From assembly GCA_016787135.1 (NCBI GenBank), contig JAEUVK010000066.1:1-64000 (forward strand): 64,000 nucleotides of DNA, read 5' to 3'. The position numbers were made by a program, and so were the translations under genes. The notes beneath the pieces are model-generated. The model saw only the letters and a list, made by a program, of their open reading frames with translations, had not been told where the DNA came from and did no database searches. Shown here piece by piece: positions 17,998-29,100 of this stretch (its first letter is position 1; each line of letters opens with the position of its first letter). The DNA comes from Chitinophagaceae bacterium (GTDB lineage: Bacteria; Bacteroidota; Bacteroidia; Chitinophagales; Chitinophagaceae).

Positions 17998-20900
17998 ATG
18001 TCTGCAAAAACACTGCTTTCTGCACTATTCTTTGCTGTATTCGTTTTTATCCTCCAGGTATCCTATGCGCAGGATAAGACCATTACAGGTAAAGTAACCG
18101 ATTCCAAAGACGGGTCGCCCGTGGCAGGCGCCTCGGTTCAGGCAAAAGGAACCAGGGCTGGTACCTCCACAAAAGCTGACGGGACCTTCAGTATCACGGT
18201 AGGGTCCGGTGTCAACACGCTGGTAATTTCCTCGATTGGTTATGAAACACAGGAGGTTTCTATTGCTGGTGTTACATCGGTCAATGTTTCATTTGTTGCT
18301 TCCCTTGGCGCAGGTCTGGGTGAAGTGGTAGTAACCGGCTATGGCACTGCCCGAAAAAAAGACCTTACCGGCGCTATTTCTTCCGTTAAGGCCAAAGACT
18401 TCAACCAGGGTGTTGTAACGGCGCCTGATCAATTGCTTCAGAACAAAGTGGCCGGTCTTGAAATAACCAATAACAGTGGTATGCCCGGTACGGCCACTAC
18501 CATTAAGATACGGGGAAACAACTCTATCCGTGCTGCCAATAACCCATTATATGTTATTGACGGGGTGCCCCTGGATGGAAGATCAGCAAGACCGGGAGTC
18601 AACCTGGGCGCCAACGGCCTTGGATTTGGTACTACTCCGGATGCCAACGCACTTACTTACATCAACCCGAATGATATTGCGCAGATAGACGTACTAAAAG
18701 ATGCATCTTCTGCTGCCATATACGGATCAAGGGGTGCGAATGGTGTGATCATGATCACCACCAAAAAAGGAACTTCCGGTCCCACCAAGATAGAAGTAGG
18801 CACCAACTTTGGATTTGCCGCAGGATACATGAAGAAATATGAGGTGTTGGATGCCGGGCAATTCCGGGCAGCCATTAAGAAATATAACCTTAATAATTCA
18901 TTAGACGGCGGCCAGACCGTTGATCCTATGAAGGAGATCACGCAAAGCAGTTTGTCACAGAATTATAACTTGGCTTTCAGCGGCGGGAATGATGTTGGCA
19001 GGTTCCGTGCTTCTTTCCTTGGCTCAAGGGCACAAGGGTTCATCAAAGAATCAAATCTTGATAAATATCTCGGTTCATTCGGCGGTCAATACAAATTCCT
19101 GGATAAAAAACTATCCATTGACTTTAACCTGATAGCCGGCCATGTATCCGAGAATATTCCCAATGTCAGCAATACAGCCGGATCACAAGGTAACCTGATA
19201 AGCTCCGCATTAAGCTGGAATCCCACGGTGGCTTTTACAGATAATGCAGGGCTGTTTGTTTTTCCTTCCAACGGATCCGGTAACCCGATGGCCTTACTGA
19301 AAGGTATTACAGACAAGGCCAATGTAAATGCTTTCCTGGGTAATATTTCAGCCGGGTATAAGATCCTCAGTAACCTGGAGTATAAATTCCTGTATGCTAT
19401 TAACCACAGCACGGGTGAAAGAAATACCAATCTCTATGGCTGGTTACAGGGTTATTCCGGTTTATCAGGTCTTGGATATGGTATAAAGTCTTTTGCAAAA
19501 CTGAGCTCAGAGACCTTTACACACACTTTGAATTATAAGGCTAAGCTGACAACAGTGCTTAACCTGGATGCATTGGCAGGTTTTGAATACTGGAAGTCCA
19601 ATTTTTCCAATTCATCATTTGCTGCCCGTGGTTTTAACACAAACCAGAGCCAGACCAATTTAATAGATATTCCCTACACAAATATCCTGGCAAATGGCAA
19701 TACCCAGTTCCTGCCCAGTACATTCACCGACCCTAAAGTGGAATTGCAATCTTATTTTGCCAGGGCTGTATTGAATTATGACGACAGGTATTTACTGACA
19801 GCTACTATTCGTCGTGATGGATCCAGCAAATTCGGAAAGAACAATAAGTATGGTAATTTCCCGTCTGCCGCTGTTAAATGGAATATCAGCAATGAAAATT
19901 TCCTGAAAGGGAATACACTGTTCAATAATCTTGCATTGCGTGCATCATGGGGTATTACCGGTAACCAGGAGTTCCCTGCAGGCGCATCACAGGAACAGTT
20001 TGGTTTCTCTGCATATAATACGGCCAGCCAGCAGAATGTAGCTAACCCGAACCTGCAGTGGGAAGAGACCAAATCATTTAACATCGGTCTTGACTTTTCT
20101 ATCCTGAAAGGAAAAGTATATGGCAGCCTGGATTATTATGACAAGAATACGTCTGATATTCTCTTCCAGAGCACAGCTATACAGCCGGCCCCTGCTTCTA
20201 TCTACTTTATCAATATTCCCGGTAACCTGACCAATAAAGGGGTCGAGTTCTTCGTAGGCGCTTCCATAATAGATAAGGGTAACATTGGATGGGATGTAAG
20301 CTTTAATATTTCCAACAACAAGAACCTGCTGAAGAATTTCTTTGCACCCGGAACCAAAACACCGCTTACTATTCTCACAGGACAGATAAACGGACAAGGG
20401 GTATCCAATACGCTGGCACAGATCATTACCAATAACCAGCCGGTCAATGAATTTTACCTGAAGCCGTTCAATGGTTTTGATCAGAATGGTATCCAGCAGA
20501 TCGGGACCACAGAGGTCTTTGCCGGTGACCCCAACCCGCACACATTATATGGTTTTGGTTCTAACGTCAGGTATAAGAAATTTAATTTCAGTGTCAACGT
20601 TGGTGGCGCAGGCGGATTCATGATCTACAATAATACAGCTACCAACATTACTAATATATCTTCTATACAAGGTGGCAGAAACATAGACCTCGCTGCATAT
20701 AATTCTGCAGAGAAAGTGGCCAGTGCGGTAGGTGTTTCCACAAGATTTTTGGAAAAAGGAGATTATTTCAAACTGAGAAATGCTACAGTGCGTTACAGCT
20801 TTGGCAATGTAGGTAAATATGTCAGGGACCTGAGTGCATTTGTAACAGGTACCAACCTGTTCGTCATTACCAAGTTCACAGGGTTCGATCCGGAAGTGAA

Positions 20901-21000
20901 TATTGATAAGAGTAATAATAATTATCCGTCAAGGTCAATAGAGTACATCCCTTACCCGACCCCCCGGACAATTTCTTTCGGTGTTAATCTATCCTTATAA
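17998..21000 (+). CDS. SusC/RagA family TonB-linked outer-membrane transporter 1
   Basis: 1000 residues from the ATG at 17998. Signal peptide MSAKTLLSALFFAVFVFILQ ending near VSYA. Residues ~25-110 are the carboxypeptidase-regulatory-like domain (TITGKVTDSKDGSPVAGASV). The TonB-box/plug region begins GEVVVTGYGTARKKDLTGAI and includes IKIRGNNSIRAANNPLYVID and DVLKDASSAAIYGSRGANGV. The rest is the 22-strand barrel ending in a SusC-type aromatic strand (RTISFGVNLSL). It imports oligosaccharides across the outer membrane with its SusD partner, encoded 19 bp downstream. The linked GH13 gene and LacI regulator suggest an alpha-glucan substrate, by context only. Confidence 0.95.
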   Translation: MSAKTLLSALFFAVFVFILQVSYAQDKTITGKVTDSKDGSPVAGASVQAKGTRAGTSTKADGTFSITVGSGVNTLVISSIGYETQEVSIAGVTSVNVSFVASLGAGLGEVVVTGYGTARKKDLTGAISSVKAKDFNQGVVTAPDQLLQNKVAGLEITNNSGMPGTATTIKIRGNNSIRAANNPLYVIDGVPLDGRSARPGVNLGANGLGFGTTPDANALTYINPNDIAQIDVLKDASSAAIYGSRGANGVIMITTKKGTSGPTKIEVGTNFGFAAGYMKKYEVLDAGQFRAAIKKYNLNNSLDGGQTVDPMKEITQSSLSQNYNLAFSGGNDVGRFRASFLGSRAQGFIKESNLDKYLGSFGGQYKFLDKKLSIDFNLIAGHVSENIPNVSNTAGSQGNLISSALSWNPTVAFTDNAGLFVFPSNGSGNPMALLKGITDKANVNAFLGNISAGYKILSNLEYKFLYAINHSTGERNTNLYGWLQGYSGLSGLGYGIKSFAKLSSETFTHTLNYKAKLTTVLNLDALAGFEYWKSNFSNSSFAARGFNTNQSQTNLIDIPYTNILANGNTQFLPSTFTDPKVELQSYFARAVLNYDDRYLLTATIRRDGSSKFGKNNKYGNFPSAAVKWNISNENFLKGNTLFNNLALRASWGITGNQEFPAGASQEQFGFSAYNTASQQNVANPNLQWEETKSFNIGLDFSILKGKVYGSLDYYDKNTSDILFQSTAIQPAPASIYFINIPGNLTNKGVEFFVGASIIDKGNIGWDVSFNISNNKNLLKNFFAPGTKTPLTILTGQINGQGVSNTLAQIITNNQPVNEFYLKPFNGFDQNGIQQIGTTEVFAGDPNPHTLYGFGSNVRYKKFNFSVNVGGAGGFMIYNNTATNITNISSIQGGRNIDLAAYNSAEKVASAVGVSTRFLEKGDYFKLRNATVRYSFGNVGKYVRDLSAFVTGTNLFVITKFTGFDPEVNIDKSNNNYPSRSIEYIPYPTPRTISFGVNLSL

Positions 21001-21019
21001 TCTGAAAAAATAAAATATT

Positions 21020-22660
21020 ATGAGACTGAATAAAAATTATAAACTGTGTTTGCTGCTGATGGTTGCGGGGTTTGCAGGCTGTACAAAGCTGGATGAAAAG
21101 CTGAACAGCACACTCACCAACCAACAGACTGCAGCCGCTCTCGGATCGCAGGGTACAGCATTGTTGCTGAAGGCGGCCTATGCAGATTTTACCGGCCCGT
21201 TTGGTGATGTCGGCCAGTTGGTCAACCTGACAGGAAACAGCTCGGATGAATCACTGGTGCCTACACGTGGTGGCGACTGGGATGATAATGGCGCCTGGAG
21301 GGTAGTTCACAATCATACATGGACCGCGGACCTCGGCTCGATATTGAATACATTCAATAGTTTGAACAAGCTGAATTTTGATGCGACCAACGTACTTGCA
21401 TTTGGTCCTACGGCAGAACAAGCTGCTGAAGCAAGATTTCTGAGAGCATGGTCATTGTACTATTTGCTTGACCTGTTTGGTCAATACCCTATCAGAAACC
21501 CCGGTGACAATCTTTTAAATGCACCGGAAGTAAAGTCAGGCACTGCTGCGGTTGACTTCATTATTTCTGAACTCAATGCTATACTTGCTACATTACCTGC
21601 AGCAGTACCTAATATGAATTACAGGGCTAACCCCGATGCTGCAAGAATGCTGCTGATGAGATGTTATCTGAATAAAGGAGCATTTGCCAACAGGGCTGCT
21701 CCCACTTTTGCCGATGCTGATATGCAGCAGGTGATCACACTTGGGAATGCTATTATCACTTCCGGGCGTTATTCTTATACTCCTAACTTCTTTGATAATT
21801 TCAGCGTGGATAATGATACGAAATCAAAAGAAGGTATCTTCTGTTATCAGAACACAGGTGGTGTCTCTGCCAATAACCTGGATGTACGCTCCTTCTGGTA
21901 CAGGACCTTACATTACAACCAATATACACCCAAGAACCCCAATGCTGGCTGGAATGGTTTTTCAACAGTAGCAGAGTTCTATAATACATTTGGCATTACA
22001 ACCACGCCAACGATGACCCTGAATGATTCTTTGCTGGATAAAAGAATTGGTGGCCGGTTTTATCACGGCGTTACAGATCTTTCCGGAATAAGACCGGGGC
22101 TGTTGGTAGGACAGCAATACAATGAGAATGGCGTTGCTTTGCGTGACAGGAAGAATCCTTCCAATGCATTGGCTTTTGATCCTGTAATAGGAACCAATAT
22201 GATCGAAACCAGTTCGAACAAAGAAGAAATAACAGGTATTCGGGTAGTAAAATATCCGCCGGATATGGCAAACTATGATGGATCTGCGGGTAATGACCTG
22301 ATCATTTTCCGGTATCCTGACGTGGTATTGATGGTGGCTGAAGCTATGATGAGAAAAGCTACTCCGGATAATGCAGGCGCTTTGACATTGGTAAATGGGC
22401 TGCGTACGGCAAGAGGAGCAGCACCGCTTGCCTCTATGACGCTTGTTTCAGCTACTAATTATGCACCGAGCACATTATTGGCTGAAAGAGGCCGTGAGCT
22501 ATATTGGGAATATGTGAGAAGAACTGACCTTATACGTTTTGGCGTATTTCTCAGACCGTGGCCTTATAAACCGGCAGATAACCCGAAATATCTTTTATTC
22601 CCGATACCGTCACAGTCGTTGGCTGCTAACCCTAACCTAGTACAAAACCCGGGATATTAA
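21020..22660 (+). CDS. SusD/RagB family nutrient-binding lipoprotein 1
   Basis: 546 residues. Lipoprotein signal with lipobox FAGC (cysteine at residue 21). TPR-like helices in the N-terminal half carry the SusD pattern AEARFLRAWSLYYLLDLFGQ and the C-terminal part has ILAERGRELYWEYVRRTDLI-type LLAERGRELYWEYVRRTDLI. The C-terminus LFPIPSQSLAANPNLVQNPGY is the usual SusD ending. It forms the lid of the SusC1 transporter and binds the incoming glycan on the cell surface. It is followed by an intrinsic terminator, closing a SusCD two-gene unit. Confidence 0.95.
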   Translation: MRLNKNYKLCLLLMVAGFAGCTKLDEKLNSTLTNQQTAAALGSQGTALLLKAAYADFTGPFGDVGQLVNLTGNSSDESLVPTRGGDWDDNGAWRVVHNHTWTADLGSILNTFNSLNKLNFDATNVLAFGPTAEQAAEARFLRAWSLYYLLDLFGQYPIRNPGDNLLNAPEVKSGTAAVDFIISELNAILATLPAAVPNMNYRANPDAARMLLMRCYLNKGAFANRAAPTFADADMQQVITLGNAIITSGRYSYTPNFFDNFSVDNDTKSKEGIFCYQNTGGVSANNLDVRSFWYRTLHYNQYTPKNPNAGWNGFSTVAEFYNTFGITTTPTMTLNDSLLDKRIGGRFYHGVTDLSGIRPGLLVGQQYNENGVALRDRKNPSNALAFDPVIGTNMIETSSNKEEITGIRVVKYPPDMANYDGSAGNDLIIFRYPDVVLMVAEAMMRKATPDNAGALTLVNGLRTARGAAPLASMTLVSATNYAPSTLLAERGRELYWEYVRRTDLIRFGVFLRPWPYKPADNPKYLLFPIPSQSLAANPNLVQNPGY

Positions 22661-22698
22661 TTTTTTCGAGCAAGCAGTTAGTAATTTTTAGCAATTCA

Positions 22699-22726
22699 AA
22701 AAAAGCCATTTTCTAATGGCTTTTTT
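22699..22726 (+). terminator. Intrinsic terminator after susD1
   Basis: AAAAAAGCCATT (22699-22710) is complementary to AATGGCTTTTTT (22715-22726) around a TTCT loop, with more T downstream. It starts 39 bp after the susD1 stop and separates that unit from the FG-GAP lipoprotein genes. Confidence 0.8.
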
Positions 22727-22771
22727 CTTTTCTCGCGGCGTCAGGGTGCCATGCAGAAAGCATAAATGCAA

Positions 22772-22779
22772 TAGATTTG
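22772..22779 (+). promoter_or_regulatory. TAnnTTTG box, candidate promoter for the FG-GAP lipoprotein genes
   Basis: TAGATTTG matches the -7 consensus and lies 24 bp before the first gene of the set, just after the susD1 terminator. No TTTG is found at the expected upstream distance, so the promoter is only partly supported. Confidence 0.4.
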
Positions 22780-22803
22780 AATGTTGTCCATTAATTAAAA
22801 CCA

Positions 22804-25800
22804 ATGAAAGCTGGAACAGCGATCCGATTGTTAATATGTATGTCTGTTTGGCTGCTGCCAGAGAGTTGCCGTAATGCGAAAAAGGATAGCCCTCTTTTTA
22901 CGTTGATGGAAAAAACTGGTATAGATTTTCAGAATAATGTTGAGGACGGCAGTAAGGATAACAGCTTTCTTTTCCGGAATTTTTACAATGGCGGAGGTGT
23001 TGCTATCGGTGATATCAATAATGACGGGTTGCCGGATGTATTCCTTACTTCCAATGCCGGCGCCAATAAATTATACCTTAACAAAAACAATTTTCAGTTT
23101 GAAGATATCACTGTCAAAGCTGGTATAGAGAACGATGGCAAATGGAATACAGGGGTTGTGTTTGCCGATGTGAACAGCGATGACTGGCTGGATATTTATG
23201 TTTGCACATCCGGGCATATGAGTACCGGTAACCGGAAGAATAAACTTTATATCAACAACCGAAATAACACATTTACAGAATCAGCAGTGGCTTATGGTCT
23301 TGACATATCCGCTTACACCACACAGGTCTCATTTTTTGATTATGACCTGGATGGCGACCTGGATTGCTTTATGATCAACAACAGTCCTATCCCAGTCAAT
23401 CAGCTTGGCTATTCTAATAAAAGAGATCTGCCGGAAAAGGAATGGCCGGTAGCAGAATTTTTAAAAGGGGGTGGCGATCATCTCTTCCGGAATGATGAGG
23501 GGCATTTCACAGAAGTAACAAAACAAGCGGGCATACATGGCTCGCTGATCAGTTTCGGGCTGGGAGTTTCTGTGGCAGATATCAATGATGATGATTACCC
23601 GGATGTTTTTGTTTCCAATGATTCTTACGAAAGGGATTATTTATACATCAACCAGAAGGACGGATCGTTCAAAGACGAACTGGAAAAATGGATGCAGCAT
23701 GTCAGTTTTTCTTCCATGGGGGCAGATATTGCCGATATCAATAATGATGGCTACCCGGACCTGTTCACGACAGACATGTTTCCCATGGGGGATCACCGGC
23801 TTAAGACCATGGGTGCATTTGACAATGTTGACCTTTTCAACGCCAAGCTGAAAGCAGGTTTTTATTACCAGTATCCGGTAAATAGTTTGCAGCTGAATGA
23901 CAGGAACGGGATGTTCAAAGATATAGCAAGGTATGCCGGTGTACCGGCTACTGACTGGAGCTGGGGCGCCCTGATGTTCGATATGGATAATGATGGCTGG
24001 AATGATATCTATGTTTGCAACGGGGTAAACCGCGATGTGACCAATCTTGATTTTATGAACTTTTTTGCTGATGAAGTTTACCACAAAATGGTGTTGAGCG
24101 GGCAAAAAAAAGAAATCGACCTGTTGCTGAAACAAATACCGAGAACACCGCTGCCGAATAAAGCGTTCAGGAATAATAAAGATCTTAAGTTTACAGATAT
24201 CGGGGAGTCATGGGGATTGGGGCAACCAACTTATTCCAACGGTGCTGCTTATGGCGACCTTGACAATGACGGCGACCTCGATCTTATAGTAAGCAATGAG
24301 AATCAGCCATCATTCGTATATAAGAATAACTCAAGGGAGCTCAACCGGAATAATTATATAGCCATACAACTGGTTGGAAAAGATAAGAACACATTTGCGA
24401 TCGGGAGTAAGATAAGAGTGTATGCCGGCAGCCAGTTACTTACAAGAGAACAAGTGCCAAGCCGGGGATTTCAATCTTCCATGGATTACAAACTCATTAT
24501 AGGGTTAGGTCAGACAGCTGCGGTGGATTCCATGATCATCACCTGGCCTGACAGAACAGTTACGAAAATTGAAAAACCGGCGATCAACCAGGTTCATGTA
24601 ATTAAACAGGTTCCCGAAAAAACTATGATTGCTCACAAAGCAGAAAGGGCGATACCAGCATTTTTTATGCAGGTACAAAATAGTTTCGATAAACATATTG
24701 AAGATGATGTCAATGATTTTTATACAGAGCGGAATATTCCGAGGCTACTTTCAAAAGAGGGGCCTAAAGCAGCAGTAGGTGATTTAAACGGAGATGGGTT
24801 GGATGATGTTTTCATTGGGGGCACACCCGGTTATCCCGGCCAGGTTTATATCCAGGCCAAAGATCGCAGGTTTGAAAAGAAGGAACAGCCATCTTTGAAA
24901 CTTTACAGCGATTTTGAAGATGTAGCCGTTCTGCTTTTTGATTGCGACAATGACAGCGATCTTGATCTGATGATCGGCCCCGGCGGTAACAAAGCAACCC
25001 CGAATAGCCGTGAATTACAGCTTCGGTTATTCAGAAATGACGGGAAAGGAAATTTTTCCATTGATACAAAGGCCTTTCCCAATACAGGAATGAATATATC
25101 TGTGGCCATCGCTAATGATTTTACCAATGACGGATATCCTGATCTTTTTGTTGGGGCCAGAAGTTTCCCCGGAGTTTTCGGTGCCGACCCGGTAAGTTTC
25201 TTGTTTGTGAATGATGGAGCCGGTCATTTCACAGACAGAACGAAGGAGCTGAATAATGATATTGCCAAAATCGGGATGGTGTGTGATGCTGTCTGGGCGG
25301 ATGTTACCGGTGATACGCATAAGGAGCTGATCATTGTCGGAGAATGGATGACGCCCCGGATATTTTCCGTTACAACAAACAGGTTTGAAGAAGTGAAAAC
25401 AAATATGACGGATATGTATGGTTGGTGGCAGACAGTATCCGTTGCCGATGTCAATGGTGATGGGAAGCAGGACCTGTTACTGGGAAATATCGGTGAAAAT
25501 TTTTACCTGAATCCTGATCAGGACAATCCTGTCAAATTATGGATAAATGACTATGACCAGAATGGCAGTACTGAAAAGGTCATGACATCTGCAGTAAATG
25601 GGAAAGATATGCCCGTGTTTTTAAAAAGGGATATGGAGGATCAGCTTCCGTCCATCAAAAAAAGCAACCTGAAAAATGAAGCGTATGCAGAGAAAAGCAT
25701 CCAGGAGTTATTCCCGCCCGCTATCCTGGAAAAAGCGATGGTAAAGAAATTCAATTATACCTCTTCCTGCGTCGCACTTAATAACGGGAACGGCCATTTT

Positions 25801-26148
25801 AACATTCAGAAATTGCCATCCATGTCACAGCTCTCCTGCATTAATGTATTTTATGTAACGGACCTGAATAATGACGCTTACCCGGATATTATTTCAGGCG
25901 GTAACCAGTTTGGTTTCCTGCCGCAATTTGAAAGATTGGATGCAAGTATCGGAGATGTGCTGATCAATGATGGCAAAGGGGGATTTATATGGCAGGAAGC
26001 AGCCAGAACAGGATTGAAACTAAGAGGTGAAATGAGGGATATTGCGGAACTAAAATGCGGAACTAAGAAATGTATTTTGTTTTTACAGAACAATGAATAC
26101 CCTGTTTTGTACGAAATAAATAATGCGTCAGGATTATCAACAAATTAG
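22804..26148 (+). CDS. FG-GAP/VCBS repeat lipoprotein with ASPIC/UnbV-like (CRTAC1) segment, copy 1
   Basis: 1114 residues. Lipoprotein signal with lipobox PESC. Two beta-propeller regions are made of repeated calcium-binding-like units: N-terminal (GVAIGDINNDGLPDVFLTS, FDYDLDGDLDCFMINN, ADINNDGYPDLFTTDM, GDLDNDGDLDLIVSN) and C-terminal (GDLNGDGLDDVFIGG, ADVNGDGKQDLLLGN, TDLNNDAYPDIISGG). Between them residues ~510-600 contain IGSKIRVYAGSQLLTREQ and PSRGFQSSMDYKLIIGLG, typical of the ASPIC/UnbV segment. Such proteins sit on the cell surface or periplasmic face and often follow SusCD pairs in Bacteroidota, but no activity is established. First of three tandem paralogues; 6 bp separate its stop from the next start. 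Confidence 0.88.
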   Translation: MKAGTAIRLLICMSVWLLPESCRNAKKDSPLFTLMEKTGIDFQNNVEDGSKDNSFLFRNFYNGGGVAIGDINNDGLPDVFLTSNAGANKLYLNKNNFQFEDITVKAGIENDGKWNTGVVFADVNSDDWLDIYVCTSGHMSTGNRKNKLYINNRNNTFTESAVAYGLDISAYTTQVSFFDYDLDGDLDCFMINNSPIPVNQLGYSNKRDLPEKEWPVAEFLKGGGDHLFRNDEGHFTEVTKQAGIHGSLISFGLGVSVADINDDDYPDVFVSNDSYERDYLYINQKDGSFKDELEKWMQHVSFSSMGADIADINNDGYPDLFTTDMFPMGDHRLKTMGAFDNVDLFNAKLKAGFYYQYPVNSLQLNDRNGMFKDIARYAGVPATDWSWGALMFDMDNDGWNDIYVCNGVNRDVTNLDFMNFFADEVYHKMVLSGQKKEIDLLLKQIPRTPLPNKAFRNNKDLKFTDIGESWGLGQPTYSNGAAYGDLDNDGDLDLIVSNENQPSFVYKNNSRELNRNNYIAIQLVGKDKNTFAIGSKIRVYAGSQLLTREQVPSRGFQSSMDYKLIIGLGQTAAVDSMIITWPDRTVTKIEKPAINQVHVIKQVPEKTMIAHKAERAIPAFFMQVQNSFDKHIEDDVNDFYTERNIPRLLSKEGPKAAVGDLNGDGLDDVFIGGTPGYPGQVYIQAKDRRFEKKEQPSLKLYSDFEDVAVLLFDCDNDSDLDLMIGPGGNKATPNSRELQLRLFRNDGKGNFSIDTKAFPNTGMNISVAIANDFTNDGYPDLFVGARSFPGVFGADPVSFLFVNDGAGHFTDRTKELNNDIAKIGMVCDAVWADVTGDTHKELIIVGEWMTPRIFSVTTNRFEEVKTNMTDMYGWWQTVSVADVNGDGKQDLLLGNIGENFYLNPDQDNPVKLWINDYDQNGSTEKVMTSAVNGKDMPVFLKRDMEDQLPSIKKSNLKNEAYAEKSIQELFPPAILEKAMVKKFNYTSSCVALNNGNGHFNIQKLPSMSQLSCINVFYVTDLNNDAYPDIISGGNQFGFLPQFERLDASIGDVLINDGKGGFIWQEAARTGLKLRGEMRDIAELKCGTKKCILFLQNNEYPVLYEINNASGLSTN

Positions 26149-26154
26149 TTACTA

Positions 26155-29100
26155 GTGGGAAGAACATCGGCATATATACTGCTTGCGGCTTTCTTTTTTT
26201 ATTCCTGTACTGACAAGCAGGAAGAGAAACCTTTATTCAGTTTGCTGGATAATACCGGTATTACTTTCAGCAATACGGTTCAGGATACAAAAGAATTGAA
26301 TATTATCAATTACCGGAATTTTTACAATGGCGGTGGTGTGGCTATCGGAGATATTAATAATGACGGCCTTTCGGATGTCTTTTTTACCGCCAACCAGGCC
26401 AGCAATAAACTATATCTTAATAAAGGTAACTGGCAGTTTGAAGATATTTCTGTAAAAGCGGGGTTTACAGATAAAAAGCAATGGAGTACTGGTGTGGTGA
26501 TGGTCGACATCAACGCCGACGGATGGCTGGATATTTTTGTCTGCAATGCAGGACATATGGAAGACTCTTCATTAAGAAGGAACCAGCTGTTTATCAATAA
26601 TCATAACCTTACGTTTACAGAGTGTGCGGCAAAGTATGGCCTGGATGATATTGGATATACCACGCAGGCCTCATTTTTTGATTACGACATTGACGGCGAT
26701 CTTGATTGTTTTATTATTAATAACAGTCCTATTTCACCTGTCAGCCTGAATTATATCAACAAACGGGGTCTTCCTGATGCAGAATGGCCTATACTCCCTG
26801 AAATGAAAGGGGGAGGAGATCACTTGTACCGCAATGATAACGGCAGGTATGTTGATGTATCAAAGCAGGCTGGTATTTATGGAAGTACCATGAGTTTCGG
26901 TCTGGGAGCAACCGTAGGCGATGTTAATCACGACGGCTATCCCGACGTATATGTGTCCAATGATTTTTATGAGCAGGATTATTTATACATCAATCAAAAG
27001 GATGGAACCTTTAAGGATGAAATGGAACAATGGATGCAGCATACCAGCCTTGCATCTATGGGTGCGGATTTAGGGGATATCAATAATGACGGGTACCCCG
27101 ATATTTTTACGACTGATATGCTGCCGGGGGATGATTACCGGGTGAAAACAACTTTTGCATTCGAGGACATAAACGTTTACCGGCTAAAACAAAGGAACGG
27201 CATCTATCACCAGTTCTTCCAGAATACGCTTCAGTTGAATAATAAGAATGGCAAGTTTGCTGATGTGGCAAATTATGCCGGTGTGTCAGCTACAGACTGG
27301 AGCTGGGGAGGGTTAATGTTTGATGCCGATAATGATGGCAATACCGATCTGTATGTGTGTAATGGTATTTATCATGATCTGATCAACCAGGATTTTTTGG
27401 ATTTTTCTGCGAGTGAGATCATGCAGCGAATGATCGCCACGGGTGAAAAGGAGGACATGAATGTGATCATTGATAAAATGCCATCAATACATGTCCTTAA
27501 TAAAATGTACAGGAATCATGGTGATCTCAGATTTGAAGACACGGGTGAGAAATGGGGCTTTTCGCAGCCTTCCTTCTCCAACGGGGCTGCTTATGGCGAC
27601 CTCGACAATGATGGTGACCTTGACCTGATCGTGAATAATGTTAACCAGCCGGCATTTGTTTACCGGAACAACGCTGCAGAGTATAACGGCAATAAGTACA
27701 TTGCTGTTTCCCTGAAAGGGTCAGGCAATAACACGTTCGCCATAGGAAGTATCATTAAAGTATTTGCAGGAAAACAGATCCTGACAAGAGAAGTGATACC
27801 CAGCCGGGGTTTTCAATCCTCTATGGATTATAGAACGATCATCGGACTGGGTTCTATCAAACAGGCAGACTCTATGATCATCCAATGGCCGGATCGTTCT
27901 TACTCCAGGTATATAAATCCTGTGTCTGATAAGGTATATCTGCTGAAAGAGACGGAAGAAATTAAATATCCCCCAACGCCTGTATTAAATATGCCGGGTG
28001 CAACAATGTTTGAGAATGTTGCTTCTGATTTTGAAAAACATACAGAGGATGATTATGTTGATTTTTTTTATGAGCGGAATATTCCAAGGATGCTTTCCCG
28101 TGAAGGCCCAAAGGCTGCAGTAGCAGATGTTAACGGGGACGGTTTGGATGATGTGTTCATTGGAGGAACAAATGGTCACCCCGGCCAGTTATATATCCAG
28201 GAGGCAAATGGCAGGTTTAGTAAGAAGGTGGAAAAAGCAGTTGAATTATTCCCGGATTTTGAGGATGTAGCAGTTCTTTTTTTTGATTGCGATAATGACA
28301 AAGACCAGGACCTGGTGATAGGTCCTGGTGGAAATAATGTTCCTGCCGGAAGCAGGCAGTTGCAGTTAAGATTGTATAAAAATGACGGGAAAGGGAACTT
28401 TGAGCTGGATACAAAAGCATTCCCGGTAAACAATGCCAATATCAGTGTGATTACGTCAAATGATTTTGATGCTGATGGCGATCGGGATCTCTTTATTGGT
28501 GCAAGAAATATCCCCCGGCAATACGGATTGACACCACTATCCTTTCTTTTTGTAAATGATGGCAGCGGTCATTTTACGGATATTGCTAAGGAAAAGGGCG
28601 GTGGAATCGCAGAAGCGGGTATGGTGACTGGTGCTGTGTGGGCGGATGTAGCAGACGATAAACAGGATGAACTGATCATTGTGGCTGAATGGGAGACCCC
28701 TAAAGTGTTTTCATTTAAGAAAGATCATTTTGAAGAGGTGAAAACAAACCTTGCAGGTATGTATGGTTGGTGGCAGACGGTTGAAGCCATTGATGTGAAT
28801 GGTGATGGAAGAAAGGATATCGTGTTGGGAAATATTGGGGAGAATTGTTACCTGCGGCCGGATGAAAGCCGCCCTGTTAAAATCTGGATCAACGATTTTG
28901 ATAACAACGGAGTAGTAGATAAGATCATCACATATACGGTTGAAGGAAAAGATAAACCTGTGTTTTTAAAACGTGACCTGGAAGAATCAATGCCTTTTCT
29001 TAAAAAACAAAACCTGCGGCATGAAGTATATGCAACAAAATCTGTACAAGAACTGGTTTCTCCGGATAAAATAAAAGAGGCTATTGTAAAAACATTCAAT